This document shows, piece after piece, positions 35,068 through 46,403 of a stretch of 64,000 bases of DNA. Under the pieces are notes generated by a model, which saw only the letters and a list, made by a program, of their open reading frames with translations, was not told where the DNA came from and ran no database searches. Position 1 is the first letter of the stretch; each line of letters opens with the position of its first letter. The DNA is taken from NCBI GenBank assembly GCA_015832175.1, contig WJXW01000009.1:2108001-2172000 (forward strand), given 5' to 3'. A program made the position numbers and the translations under genes. The DNA comes from Paraphaeosphaeria minitans. Lineage: Eukaryota > Ascomycota > Dothideomycetes > Pleosporales > Didymosphaeriaceae.

Positions 35068-35955
35068 CTAAGCCGACTCCTTCAACCCAAAGCCAAGTTC
35101 CCGACGAAGCAGCCCATCTCGAGAAAAGCAAGATCTGCTGGCAGAGCTTAAGCTGATGGGGCCTTGTTTCTGCCTCACCAGACCCAACTCGGCCAGGTAT
35201 TTGTGCAATGGTATGGGCACGGAAGACCTTGAGGGTTCGATCAGATGAGCAGGTCTCATACCGTAAGTCTCGACAAAAATATGCAGGTCCGTCTTTATTC
35301 TGTAGATCCTGTACGGCTCTTCTAGACGACCATCTCGCAAAGTAGCTTCTGAGTGAGCTTCTGAGTACACAATCTTTCTCACGGTGGAATGAAGCGCAGA
35401 CTTCCACCGGAGCGCCCGGTCCTTGTCCGCGAAGAGAAGATTCAAGTCTCGAGCTACGCCACCCTCCGGCCACGTCTCCTCAAATGCAAACTCAAGCTGA
35501 GGGTGGTCGTACAAGCGTTGGAGCAGTTCTGTGATAAAAAAACGCCCAGGTTTAGGACTCTGCTTCAACAAGATCCTGCATGGTGGGAACTCGGTCTCTG
35601 CAGGGAAAGGCGTCGATAGAGGGTAGAAGGCATCGATGTATGCAGCGGCTACATCGATAGTTATGTCCAATGGAGCCTCCAGTAATAATGGTCGAAATTC
35701 CTGGCGAAGTTTACGGCACACTTGAAGGAGGCTAACCGTTCGTCGTCGCGCTTCGTGGCGATCCGGGTCGAGGAAAACTCCATTGGCATTCCATGGGCCG
35801 TATTTTCGACGAACCAGTCCTCCGAAATGGCGACGTCCGTCTCTGTCAAGAACATCTTCCAGAACATACTTGTAAATATGATTGCGCAACTCCCCGGGTA
35901 TTCGCAGAAGAAGTGGTGTGGATGTGGATCCACTATCGCTCTGCTCGCCATTCAT
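35068..35955 (-). CDS. F-box-like protein of a fungal-expanded family
   Basis: A single exon of 295 residues from the ATG at 35955. The frame is open to an upstream ATG at 36084, which would give 338 residues; the shorter start is preferred because the extension is low in family-like sequence. Near the N-terminus, LLRIPGELRNHIYKYVL resembles the F-box-like opening seen in many Dothideomycete proteins, followed by SLLQVCRKLRQEFRPLLLE. The rest has no motif I recognise. If the F-box is real it would bind Skp1 and act as a ubiquitin-ligase adaptor; the target is unknown. Confidence 0.7.
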   Translation of the reverse strand: MNGEQSDSGSTSTPLLLRIPGELRNHIYKYVLEDVLDRDGRRHFGGLVRRKYGPWNANGVFLDPDRHEARRRTVSLLQVCRKLRQEFRPLLLEAPLDITIDVAAAYIDAFYPLSTPFPAETEFPPCRILLKQSPKPGRFFITELLQRLYDHPQLEFAFEETWPEGGVARDLNLLFADKDRALRWKSALHSTVRKIVYSEAHSEATLRDGRLEEPYRIYRIKTDLHIFVETYGMRPAHLIEPSRSSVPIPLHKYLAELGLVRQKQGPISLSSASRSCFSRDGLLRRELGFGLKESA

Positions 35956-36525
35956 CCCTGCGCGGCTCACCTGGCAGGAAGAACGTCGGGCAGTAGCACG
36001 TTGTTTGATGCAGGAATGGGATCGTGACACATTCACGAGTAGAAGATGATATTGGGAGGTTGCGTTGGGGTTGCAATGTGGCATGGACTTGAGTCAGACG
36101 CTAGCACGCCTCTCAGACCGTATACGGTTGGCGCGCGAAGGTCACAAACACGATTGGGTAAGGTTGAAGCAGCGACTGAATCTCTCCACCCTACACTTCA
36201 ACCTGCTTATGGTGCTTTCATAGCCAACCCCAGGATGCGGCCCATCTTCAGGTCGATGCTTAACCCGAAAGGCTTCCAATGCTACCGCTGCCAATCTCTC
36301 AATCGAGCCCGCGCTCATGAAATAAAGCACACTAATTTCCAGTCCCAGGTCGCGGTTGAGATGCGAGTTATTTACCCATTGAGTGCTCTCAGACCAAAAC
36401 CGAGGTACTTTTCCGCAGACGGTTAGATTGATCAAACTATGACGCAATTGCCCTCCTCCACGATATCTCCTCAACCTCAACTACACCAGACCTAACCCAT
36501 TATCAACATTCCCACAAAACCCAAC
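35956..36525. promoter_or_regulatory. Divergent promoter region between the F-box-like and thioredoxin genes
   Basis: These 570 bases separate two diverging start codons (441 bases if the longer F-box-like start is used). No repeat or RNA gene is seen. Confidence 0.4.
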
Positions 36526-36849
36526 ATGTCCGAAACCACGATCCAAAAGCTCGACTCCAAAGCCGCGTACCTGAAAGCCGTAACGTACGAGGGCGTGACC
36601 GTCCTCGAGGGCACCGCCACTTGGTGCGCGCAGTGCAAAGCCATCGCCCCGGAGGTCCAGAAGATGGTGTCCGAATTTCCAGACGTTCGCTTCTATACAT
36701 ACGACGTGGAAGAGACGGAAGATGTAGCCCAGGAGCTGGGTGTCAGGCAGATGCCGACGTTCAGTATCTTCAAGGATGGGGACATTCAAGAAGGCGTGAC
36801 CGGGGCTAGACCGAAAGAGTTGAGGGAGGCCATCGAGGCGAATCTATAA
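36526..36849 (+). CDS. Thioredoxin with an atypical WCAQC active site
   Basis: A single exon of 107 residues, the typical thioredoxin size. The active site reads TATWCAQCKAIAPEV with cysteines at 34 and 37; canonical thioredoxins have WCGPC. The position before the strand end reads VLEGTATW instead of VVDFWATW, so the buried aspartate is not obvious. The cis-proline motif is present (RQMPTFSIFKDG). It probably reduces protein disulfides in the cytosol. The altered CxxC pair (Ala-Gln) would be expected to change the redox potential or partner choice. The missing intron and lack of signal peptide are clear. Confidence 0.92.
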   Translation: MSETTIQKLDSKAAYLKAVTYEGVTVLEGTATWCAQCKAIAPEVQKMVSEFPDVRFYTYDVEETEDVAQELGVRQMPTFSIFKDGDIQEGVTGARPKELREAIEANL

Positions 36850-38854
36850 CTAAGCAATAGGTCTGCTTTGGGGATTCGTGAGATGTGCGGGGAATTTGAC
36901 GGGACGCAAAATATTAGGGATATTACGTTGTGCCACTTTGCGGGGCTAAGTTGCATACCTCTCCGACTCGATCGTTTGAAAAGGTACTCTTGAAAGGTGA
37001 CATTTAGCTTTCATGAAAAGTACAAGTCCACGAAAAACCTCTAGCTGCCCTTTGAGCTACGTCAAAGTTTACAATAACAAGATTAAAACAAGCTATTGCG
37101 GTATGAAATATGGTTTCCACAATCCTCTTCGCTATCGGTGGCAAATCAGTGGTAATAGTTCTCTAACTCGCCAAGCTGGCTTCGTCCTTCAGCGTTGGTA
37201 CATGAGCGCTCCTGGAGAGTCTTTTCCATGGGACTGGCGATCCCGAGATGTCCACCTGTGAGCTGGGCACGATGCTCTGGATGCTTGTCGGTTGGATGTG
37301 ATTGTAGGTACAAGCGTGCGTGCTCGAGAGTCAGCATTGCACCTTCCCAATGGGCCTCGGCGAGACCCCTGAGACGCGAGACGCCGGCGTATTTGGCCGG
37401 GTTGAGTTGAAGTAGTCGATAGAGAAGGTGTCTTCGAAGGCATGCTTATCAGCCAGGCCAACTCTGTTCTTCCTTTTGCACTAGCTTCGATATTCGTTCG
37501 ATGGTGACGGTTGAGCCAAGCTACCTACCTCCTAGCCTCATCTCAGGCTGTTGAGGTCGCTTCGCTGCATACACGGGTCCAACTTTGTGGCTGGTGCATA
37601 AACACGTGAAAGTGCCTTTGTAGGTAGGTATCTCTGCACAGTGGCGTGAAGGACCCACCACCACCGACGCCGTGTCCCCTGTGCCAGGGCACACTTGCAC
37701 GATTTGCATGCCCAGGCAATTGTCATAAATACCTACTCTCTCCAGGCCGAGGTGTGGTTCGGCAGCACCTGGAGCCGCTGCACCGTAGCGAAAATTTGCG
37801 TCGAGGAGCGATTGATCAATGATCGGATATCCACCTTGGTCTAGGCAGGTACCGTCGCCATGGCTGGCCAAGGCCAAGGCTGACGCGCGCCACGGAAGCG
37901 TGCCGCGCAGGCGAGGGATCCTCCTTCACATGCTTTGTTGCTCTCGACTCAACACTCCACGGCGGTTGATGCAGCCCCTCCCCCCAGGGACTCGAGCGCA
38001 CCAATATCGGAATGAAACACAGTCTGGCCACAATGCCCCTGTCGAACACTGTGGGCGAAGCACGCGCAGATAAGACACACGGAGCCAATTGAAGGCTGGT
38101 CTGCCTGCGGTAGTAACCACGAGCGCATGCCGCGCCCTCATTCTTCATTCACGTCCGTCAGCACTCATTTCGACCGGCCGGACACGCTGGCCACTCACGG
38201 TGCGGGCGTAGAGAGCGCATGGGATTGACTGAGTGCGGCGTGTCCACCAGATCTGGGCTTGCAGCCTTCATCGGGGCGCTTTTTGGATGCAACACAGATG
38301 TGACGTTTGGCAGATGGGCCCGTGCACCCTTTCACATGCGCTGTCCAGTGTCCAGTGGAATGCTTCGCGCGCAAATCATCAAATCACGAAATAGTACGCC
38401 TTGTTATGTCTTCGCGAGCGTGAAAGCTTAAGATAACGTGCGACTCCGCCCGCCTCCGTCCTGCCTCCGTCCCTCGCAATCTCTGACCGATTGAGAAGGT
38501 CGGTAGATAGATAGTCTAGCAATCTTGTGGGCAACACTTGCAGATTCCCACAACACACAACACAGTAGGTACGTACTCCGCCCCACCAGCCAGCACGTCT
38601 TCTATCGATAAACCCCAAAAAAAGAGGGCCTTTCACATGCCATTCACGCCGGGACTGACACGCCTCCTCCAGAGACGCAGCCGCCGTTTTCAGGACCGCG
38701 CGCCACTTCTTCGTCACCTCCCCGCAGTTGCCGCATAAATAAGGTATGCTGGACCAGACGTGCTTGTCAGACAACAACAACATTGCTGCCATCCGTCCCC
38801 CCCACCGTTCCAACGCCATATTCACGCGTCACTGCAGCTTCACAATCGCACTCG
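36850..38854. other. Intergenic region, no gene recognised
   Basis: About 2 kb between thioredoxin and the CAP20-like gene. Small frames on both strands show no motif. Several TAGGTA-type motifs occur (near 37524 and 37620). A TATA-like ATAAATAA lies near 38735, about 115 bases upstream of the CAP20-like ATG. Confidence 0.45.
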
Positions 38855-39619
38855 ATGCCTCACGCCGGGAAGGACACCGTCAACGGCGAGATGACGACGC
38901 GCCTCACCAACGGCGAGAAGCCGCAGTCCAAAGTCTTATCGGTGCGTTCTCCTTCACCAGCATTCCATTCCACCAGATCCCACCGGATCCCACCACATCC
39001 CACCACATCCCACTCCAACCCACTCCGACCCACCCCCACCCCCCTTGCTTCTCCCACGTGCTCATGCTGACCAGACACAGCACCTCCAGACCTACCCCGT
39101 CGTCAGCGACGGCCTCGAGTTGTACAAATCGCACCCTTACGGCGCAAAGTCCCTCAGCCTCGTGCACAAGACGTACAACTCGTTCGTCGCGCCGCTGCAC
39201 CCCTACCTGCAGACACCCTACTCGTACCTCTCACCCTACCTCTCGCGCGCCGACGAGCTCGGCGACAGCGGCCTCTCCAAGGTCGACACGCGGTTCCCCA
39301 TTGTCAAGGAGGACACCAGCAAGCTCAAGCAGACCGTGTCCGAGTACGTGGGTCTGCCGTTCGCGCTCGCCGGCAAGGGCCGGGAGTACGTGGTTGGCAC
39401 GTGGCAGGGTGAGTACAGCAAGACGAGGGGCGATGGCGTGGTCAAGAGCGTCAAGGCGCTTATTAGCACCGAGCTGAAGATTGGGCTGGATGGGTATACC
39501 TTGTTGGTCGAGTACTGGCAGAAGGGGCATGCCGAGGCGAGCAAGAAGATTGATGAGGTGAGTTGTTCCAGTGCTCCAACCAGCGCGTGAGCTGACCGTG
39601 CGTCTAGAAGAAGCAGTAA
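38855..39619 (+). CDS. CAP20-like perilipin (lipid-droplet coat protein)
   Basis: Exons are 38855..38941, 39081..39557 and 39608..39619, 191 residues. The core reads HLQTYPVVSDGLELYKSHPY and continues with SLVHKTYNSFVAPLHPYLQT. Further on are LSRADELGDSGLSKVDTRFP and the C-terminal GDGVVKSVKALISTELKIGL. This is the layout of Colletotrichum CAP20 and Metarhizium MPL1, fungal perilipins that coat lipid droplets and support appressorium turgor. The last exon is 12 bases (KKQ and stop). The first acceptor could be either of two in-frame sites, 39074 or 39080; the second is preferred. The gene converges on RPL27. Confidence 0.88.
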
Positions 39620-40337
39620 TAGCGGCAGCGTTCCGACATCTTGTGATACCGGATGAAGAAGTGTGACCGACGCTCGTCGGAGTAATGATGGGGCGGGATT
39701 GTGGATGCTTTCTTGTAATTTTGCTCAGATACCTTTTTTTTTTTGGCCTCTAGGGATAGGTAATTTGCGACTTCACTCTATAAAACGTGTGGTCTTTGTT
39801 AGCCCCTGATGATCGGTGAAGCAACATACAGTACGTAGCCATGCTTCGGATGGCTAACTAGTAGCGCGAGCAATAAAGTGCAAGTCTGACAAGTGGAGAA
39901 GAATGTCAGAGTCTCAGGCGGACGGAACGGCTTGCTGTGAGCAACGTGATGCTCGGTGGTGCAACTGAGACGCGCGTTAGCATCAGTCTCAGACCTGCTC
40001 GCTAAGAGCTTTGCGATGTAGGTGGGTGGCTGCTAGGAATCACGTCGAGTGGCTTCTTGTCGCTCATCACGGCGGGACCGCCTCGGTGTCTTGCATTCGT
40101 GATATTGTCCTATGGGTATTCCATGATGGGCGTTATAAACACTTCCTCACTTTCGATGAACATCGCCGGTTCGACCCCAAAGCCTTGATTTTTGAGCTCT
40201 GTTTATCGAAATACACACTCGAGCGGCAGACCTCCGTCGGCTCCGCGCACCCGGTCATTTCCCTTGACATATTCATGCAGGATCATCTCGATTGTCAAAC
40301 CATGCCCGTCGACGCCCAGCCGTGACCGAAAGAAAGC
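39620..40337. other. Convergent 3' region between the CAP20-like gene and RPL27
   Basis: No gene recognised in about 720 bases. A plus-strand open frame at 40011-40325 has no family resemblance. Both flanking genes end here. Confidence 0.45.
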
Positions 40338-40962
40338 TTAGAACTGTAAGGGAGTGAAGAACCACCTGTTCTTGCCGGACGTGTACCGCTCCTCAAAGGC
40401 CTTCTTGACCGTCTTCTTTGCCTCCTCCCGCTGGGAAACCTCCTTGAATGTGTCGGCCGAGACAACGCCCTTCAAGTTCTCAAGCTCGAGGGTGTATCGG
40501 GTGGGCATGATGTGGGTGTCTGCCAGGATTAGCCAAAGGCCTCAACGCGCCGCGGAGAGTGGTACGCACAGTTGACCTGCTTGACGAAGGGCTTGACCTT
40601 GCTCTTCTTGTCCTGCTTCTTCTTCGACATGCGGCGGGTGACCTTGGAGGGGTAGCGCTCGATGCCGGCGACGAGGGCGTGCGGGAAGGGATGCGACTTG
40701 GTGCCGTTGTCGAGGGGAGAAATGATCACGCACTTCTTGCCGGCATAGCGGCCCCGGGTGATGATCTAGAAATTCGTGAGTTTGTGCGAGCATGCGATTC
40801 GAGAGGTTTGCGACATACGACAACGCGTCCGACCTTGAGGCTGTAGAAAGATCTGTTAGCGACATGTTCCAAGACGTCCTGCAGCTCCAATGCGCATGGA
40901 ATCTGCAATCGCACACATGCGATCTTCCCAGCGGATTATTCGGGTGGCACTCACAACTTCAT
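40338..40962 (-). CDS. RPL27: 60S ribosomal protein L27 (eL27)
   Basis: Exons are complement(40338..40519, 40570..40765, 40819..40840, 40955..40962), 135 residues, matching the family length. The first exon is 8 bases (Met-Lys plus two bases) and the second only 22, a common pattern in fungal ribosomal protein genes. The assembled protein starts [20 protein letters not shown], a KOW motif. It continues with [39 protein letters not shown] and the C-terminal [13 protein letters not shown]. It is a component of the large ribosomal subunit. It shares a 347-base divergent promoter with SOF1. Confidence 0.98.
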
Positions 40963-41309
40963 CTTTGCTGTCCTGCGGTTAGTGTGGATGGGCGGTCGTT
41001 GATGTTGATGGGGTTGGTGAGGTTCGAAATCTAATGTGCTGGGCTCGCTTCGCACGGACGCAGTTGAACTTGCCTGTGTGGATCGTCGGCTGGGAAAAAC
41101 TTTTCTTCCGGCCCCGCCAAAAGGACATGCATGCTTAGCATGTTCGAAAAGTTCGGGCGGGTTTGTGACGATGCCAAACGACTTCTCCAGCGCATAGCAC
41201 CAACCGTTCCCTGCCTCGGATTTTTTAGTGCCCGCTTTACGCAGATTCCCACGCCCCTCAGTTCGAATCGCGCCAGGACATGATTGAGTAGTGACCACAC
41301 GAACCCATA
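40963..41309. promoter_or_regulatory. Bidirectional promoter of RPL27 and SOF1
   Basis: Only 347 bases separate the two start codons, so both promoters must lie here. A ribosomal protein gene and a ribosome-assembly factor back to back suggests shared control. I did not identify a specific motif with confidence. Confidence 0.5.
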
Positions 41310-42816
41310 ATGAAGATTCGCGCTCTCAGCAGGCCTGCGTCTTCGGCGCAGACGCCCGGCTCCAATGTCGCCAAATTGACCCGCAATCTTGACCCGTAAT
41401 TCATTCTCTCACCTTCCCAAAGACTCCCTGCTAATGCGCTGCAGAACGCAACATCCCTTCGAACGCGCCCGCGAATACACCCGCGCCCTTACCGCGGTCA
41501 AGATGGAAAGGATGTTCGCGCAGCCCTTCTTGGGTGACTTTGAACCTGGCCACGTCGATGGTGTATACAGTATGGCAAAGGATCCGGAAAGTCTGGAACA
41601 TCTCGCGTCCGGTAGCGGAGACGGCATTGTCAAAGTCTGGGATCAGTCCAGCAGGGAGGAAAAGTGGCAGGTACGAAATCACCATATCGATAGGACATGC
41701 GCAAGTTGCCTCAACAGGGGATATCCCCTTCCCCGGCTACTACACGCAATCCGATCTCAGCGTGTCAATCTGTGCTAACTCCATACTTAGGCGCAAGCGC
41801 ACGAAAACATGGTCAAGGGCATGTGCTGGACAAGAGACAGGAAGCTGTTGACGTGTGGTTCAGACCAGAAAATCCAGCTCTTCGACCCATACACCACACC
41901 CTCCAGGAGCCCACCGATAGCGACGTGGCACGGAGGCGCTTTCACATCCGTTGCACACCACCGCAACCTACCCAACTTCGCAGCTTCGTCCGACAAAGTA
42001 TCTATATACGATATCTCAAGAGCATCAGGTGCGCCCGTGCAGACATTGAATTGGCCTACAGCGATCGACACCATCACCGCGTTGGCGTGGAACCAGGTCG
42101 AGACGTCTATTGTCGCGTCCGCAGCAACGGATCGTGCCGTCATTCTGTACGACCTCCGAACGGGCTCTCCTCTGCACCGAACAGTGCTGCATCTGGCCTC
42201 GAATTGCATCGCTTGGAACCCTATGGAGGCTTTCAACTTCGCGGTAGCGAACGAAGACCACAACGTCTATGCGTTCGACATGAGGAACATGAAGCGAGCG
42301 TTGAACGTCTACAAGGGTCACGTCGCAGCGGTCATGAGCGTCGAATTCAGCCCTACTGGTGAGGAGCTGGTCTCCGGTTCCTACGATCGGTCGGTGCGCC
42401 TATGGGAACGCCAGAAGGGCCACGCAAGAGACATCTACCACACTAAGCGAATGCAGAGGGTCTTCTCTGTAGCTTGGAGCGCAGACAACAACTACGTACT
42501 CAGCGGCAGCGATGATGGTAACGTCCGTCTCTGGAGAGCAAAGGCTTCTTCCAGGCAAGGCGTGAAGTCAGCGGCACAGCGTCAGAAGCTGCAGTACAAC
42601 GAGTCATTGAAGGAACGGTACGCACACATGCCCGAGATCAAGCGTATTGCACGACACAGGCACGTACCCAAGCAGGTGAAGAAGGCCGGTGAGATCAAGA
42701 CAGAAGAGCTGGCGTCGGTCAAGAGGAAGGAGGAAAACGAACGCAGGCACAGCAAGAAGGGAACAGTCAGACGGCAAGCTGAACGAGAGAAGATGATCTT
42801 GGCGAGGGAACAGTAA
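41310..42816 (+). CDS. SOF1: Sof1 (DCAF13) small-subunit processome WD40 protein
   Basis: Exons are 41310..41395, 41445..41670 and 41791..42816, 445 residues. The start MKIRALSRPAS and the spliced NLDPTQHPFERAREYTRAL are family hallmarks. WD40 repeats follow from about residue 55 to 345, for example HLASGSGDGIVKVWDQ, KLLTCGSDQKIQLFD, ELVSGSYDRSVRLWE and YVLSGSDDGNVRLWR. The C-terminal Sof1 domain contains LQYNESLKERYAHMPEIKRI and RHRHVPK, ending in a basic tail. It is a nucleolar U3 snoRNP-associated factor required for 18S rRNA maturation. Confidence 0.97.
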
Positions 42817-43209
42817 GGGGAGGCCTAGGAGACTGCTTTGCATAGCGACGGCGTCAGGATTTGATTTGTACTTACCGAGGCGCTACTGACCAACATGTCA
42901 CAATATACCCTGTTACGGTCTGAAGTTATCCTTCATTACTCTCACTCGCATTGTGCTGCACCTTTTGTTGCCTTGGCGCCTCCGCCGGTGCATATGTACT
43001 GCTTGTGACTAGTTATGGCGCGCTAACGTCATACTTAATCCCGAGGTCATGTCATAAAGCTAGACCACTGGGAGTCGACCAAAGGGCGCAATCAACAACA
43101 GCAACCCAAAAACAGGAATGAAGCAAAATTCCTTTTTCCTACGAGAACAGCGCTAGACTGATCGAGAACATCTCGCATTCAAGCCAGGACATCAACTACA
43201 TATCCCAAT

Positions 43210-44184
43210 ATGTCGGCATCAGCAGTCTCCATACAAGATGAGAAGCTCAAGAGCTTTGGATTGCAGAAGATGACGGTCAACGAAGAACAAGTCGTCAGCT
43301 ACAGCCGTGGTCTCGGCGCAGCTTCCGAGCAAAATCCCGTCCTCGTACTCATCCACGGGTACCCACAGTCCTCATTCATGTGGCGACACCTAATCCCCCT
43401 CCTCCCATCCGATGCGCCCATCTTCGCGTCCGACCTTCCCGGGTACGGCGCCAGCGCCCCAATCTCAGACAACTCCAAATACTTCGTCGGCTCCACCGTT
43501 CTCGCAGCCCTGCTCACAGAAGCCAAGCGCACAAGCAGCAAGACTCTAGACGATCTCCCGATCGTTCTCATCGGCCACGACCGCGGCGCGCGTGTCGCAC
43601 ACCATCTCGCCGTCCAAGGCTTCCCTGGCGTCTCTATCAAAGGTGTCTGTCTAATCGACATCGTGCCCACCACCATTCAATGGGAAGCCTCCTCCAAGAA
43701 CCCCGCCGAAGTCGTCGGCTACTTCCACTGGCCGCTACTCGCCAATGTGGACCTTGCTACACGCATGATCACGGCGTTCGGACCGGGCAATTGGTGCGAA
43801 GAGATGTGTCTACGGTGGGCAGGTAAGACCTCCTCCGCCCTGTCTTCCTTCAAAGCGGATGACGCGCTGGCTGTGTATCGGGGGTTCTTCGAGCAGCCGC
43901 ATACGCTGGATGCGAGTAACAAGGACTATGAAGCTGGTGCTACGGTGGATGTGGAGGTTGAGAAGAGGTGGAGGGAGGAGGGAAAGAAGATTATGGTAAA
44001 GACGCTGCTGGTGTATAGTGAAAGCTATATTGGGAAGAGGTATGATTTTCCGGAGGTGTGGAAGGGGTGGGTGGAGGGCGCTGCGCAATTTCATGCGTTG
44101 GGTGGTGGGGTTGGGCATTTCGGGGCGGAGGAGGCGCCGAAGGAGACAGCGGAGGCTTTGGGGAAATGGCTGAAGGGGTTGTGA
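43210..44184 (+). CDS. Alpha/beta hydrolase of the epoxide hydrolase / haloacetate dehalogenase type
   Basis: A single exon of 324 residues, no signal peptide. The oxyanion motif HGYPQSS lies at 49-55, FASDLPGYGAS at about 72-82, and the nucleophile elbow GHDRGAR has Asp124. The late motif GGGVGHFGAEEAPKETAEAL supplies the catalytic histidine. An aspartate nucleophile with GHDRGAR is typical of epoxide hydrolases and fluoroacetate-type dehalogenases rather than serine esterases. It probably opens an epoxide or removes a halogen from a small organic substrate in the cytosol; the substrate is unknown. Confidence 0.88.
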   Translation: MSASAVSIQDEKLKSFGLQKMTVNEEQVVSYSRGLGAASEQNPVLVLIHGYPQSSFMWRHLIPLLPSDAPIFASDLPGYGASAPISDNSKYFVGSTVLAALLTEAKRTSSKTLDDLPIVLIGHDRGARVAHHLAVQGFPGVSIKGVCLIDIVPTTIQWEASSKNPAEVVGYFHWPLLANVDLATRMITAFGPGNWCEEMCLRWAGKTSSALSSFKADDALAVYRGFFEQPHTLDASNKDYEAGATVDVEVEKRWREEGKKIMVKTLLVYSESYIGKRYDFPEVWKGWVEGAAQFHALGGGVGHFGAEEAPKETAEALGKWLKGL

Positions 44185-46403
44185 AAAAAAGCGATTCTGG
44201 TTGGGAGGACGGTAGTTTGGCATGTTCGACTTTACGAAGAAGACGTTTTGCCAATTGACTTCGGCTCGGGGATTTCTTGTCCATCACCACCAAACATCTC
44301 TGATTGTTGAGAAGGGACTTCTGGTGCAGACGGTAAGTGCTACCTCAGCGAATTGTTGATATATGTACATCACCGACTTAGCTTAGCCAATCCATCACAC
44401 CTACCTACACTCTACTTTCACCACTAATGTCCCGACGAACGAAATCTGCAATATTCACTTGTCATGAGACTCATCCCCGTCACCTATATGATCCACGACC
44501 AGGACAAACGTCCCCGCTGGCGTTGAAACCAGGTATAAATTCTGCCGCAGGGCCTGCACTCCCCCTCCCCACATTCACATCAGATTCCCAATCTGGAACT
44601 AAAAGATCCGGCCGCAGACTTGCATGGCCTTGCGTGCGGTCTCAAAAGCAGAAGGGCCAAGAATCATAGGCTTGCTCAAACCTCTCCATATATCATACAC
44701 GGGCTCTGTTTGCCGCTGGGACTAAAAAGGCCGCCTCTCAGGCAGGGCGTGCAACAGTCCGTAAGTGCGGTGTTGCCAAGACCCGTATCTTGGCAGTCCG
44801 TAGCTGTACTGTGGGAAAAATCTCAATCTACCTAGTAGGTAGATTAGCCTATTTAGGTAAATCAGCTCTACTTCTAGCCGTTCCGTAATCTACCCGGACT
44901 GTACTAGAACTTACTGTACCGTAACCGTAGCTGGGTCTTACTGTTCTTAATACGGGCCACTGCACGCGCTGCACATCTGCGTACATGTGGGGTTGCTTAC
45001 GGTCCAAACCCCTACGCATTGGAGGATTATGGGCATGCCCAAATCTCACATTGAGCTCCAAATCTGAGGGGGGAAAAAGCAGCTCAGTCGGGACTTATGG
45101 CCGCGGAATCCAAAATCAAACAATAGGTACCTACCCACAATGGGCATGCTCGAATTCTATCAAAATTCCTCATGGATTGGGTCACGTCTTCACACACACC
45201 CGTCCAAATTTCAACATCGGACTCGGCGTTGCTCACGGTCTGAAAGCCGTACGAACGAGCGGACATGGACTTTTCAAAATTTGAAGGATATACCCTGCAT
45301 GGAATCCGAATCGTGTGGAGCCTCGTTCGCGATGTATGACCCAAAGAGCACGCGTACAAGGTTGATGGCCTTGTGGGATGTTTCAAAAAGCATTCAAGTG
45401 TCTACTACCGTACGGTATGGGTTTACAAAAACTTAGGTACCATTCAGCATGCATGCTCTGCCTGTGATTTTGTCTCCACACATTCACATTAGGTTCCCAG
45501 TCTGAGACTAGTAGCCCACGCACCACCCGCATATGGCATTGCTAGCTAAGATCTTACTCCCCGTGAACTCTTGGACTTTCCCTAACTTGGTTAGTGATGG
45601 TAGACGGCGCATCGCGCCTCAGCTCAATCTACTCTTTTACCATTCTCCTAGTTTTAGGACCACTCCACAAAGACCGCGCACGTCTGAGTACTTCCTTAAC
45701 TACCTATCGATTAACTATAATCCCTCAAGGATGTCCATACAGGAAGCACAAAAGTGGGTAGGAGCAACAAATGTCTGGTGGATGTCGTGGGGGCCGCGAT
45801 GGGAGTTCGGCCCACCATCCCGGAATTCCTTGTTTATCAACTTGACAACTTTGCTAGATTTCTTACATATGTATTGCTTCGACTTTACAAACCCCGCCGT
45901 GACTCGACAGGCAAACTGGTTGGGCACTTCTGGGCACAGCCATATTGAAACGTAATGATGGTACCTAGGCCAGCGAGCAGTTGCAAACATGCCACCGCAT
46001 TCTAGCAGACGAGGCTTGCAACATCCCCTTTTGGCATTTCAATAATTTCCACAATGTCAGCCCTATTGTATCGGCGGTAACGACAAGCTAATACCATTCC
46101 AAATGAGCGTTCACGCCCAGCTGCGTCGCTGGCGGACTCTACGGTTTCATGTTCCCGGACCTAGCGATTCCAGCCCCATCCGGAGGCCAAATTGCCATGG
46201 CTGCGTAGTCGCTTGCCTGATCTGAGCCAGCGTTTCAAGCCACTACTTGACATGAGGCCGCGCATGTTCACTTGTTCTATAAGATGTAACTTCGGGGCGT
46301 GAAGGTAGGGACAGCCTCACGACGCTTATACTTGCGCTTCGATCCCGTTTCGGGTCTTCCATTCTTTGGGTATAATCTCTCTTTCATAGTCACTCTTTTC
46401 GCA
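44185..46403. other. Intergenic region with a diverged repeat and AT-leaning sequence
   Basis: About 2.2 kb without a recognised gene. A segment beginning ACATTCACAT at about 44571 recurs at about 45479 with transition differences. TAGGTA/TACCTA motifs occur near 44829 and 45124. A TATA-like TCTATAAGA lies near 46274, about 130 bases upstream of the GH71 start. Confidence 0.45.
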
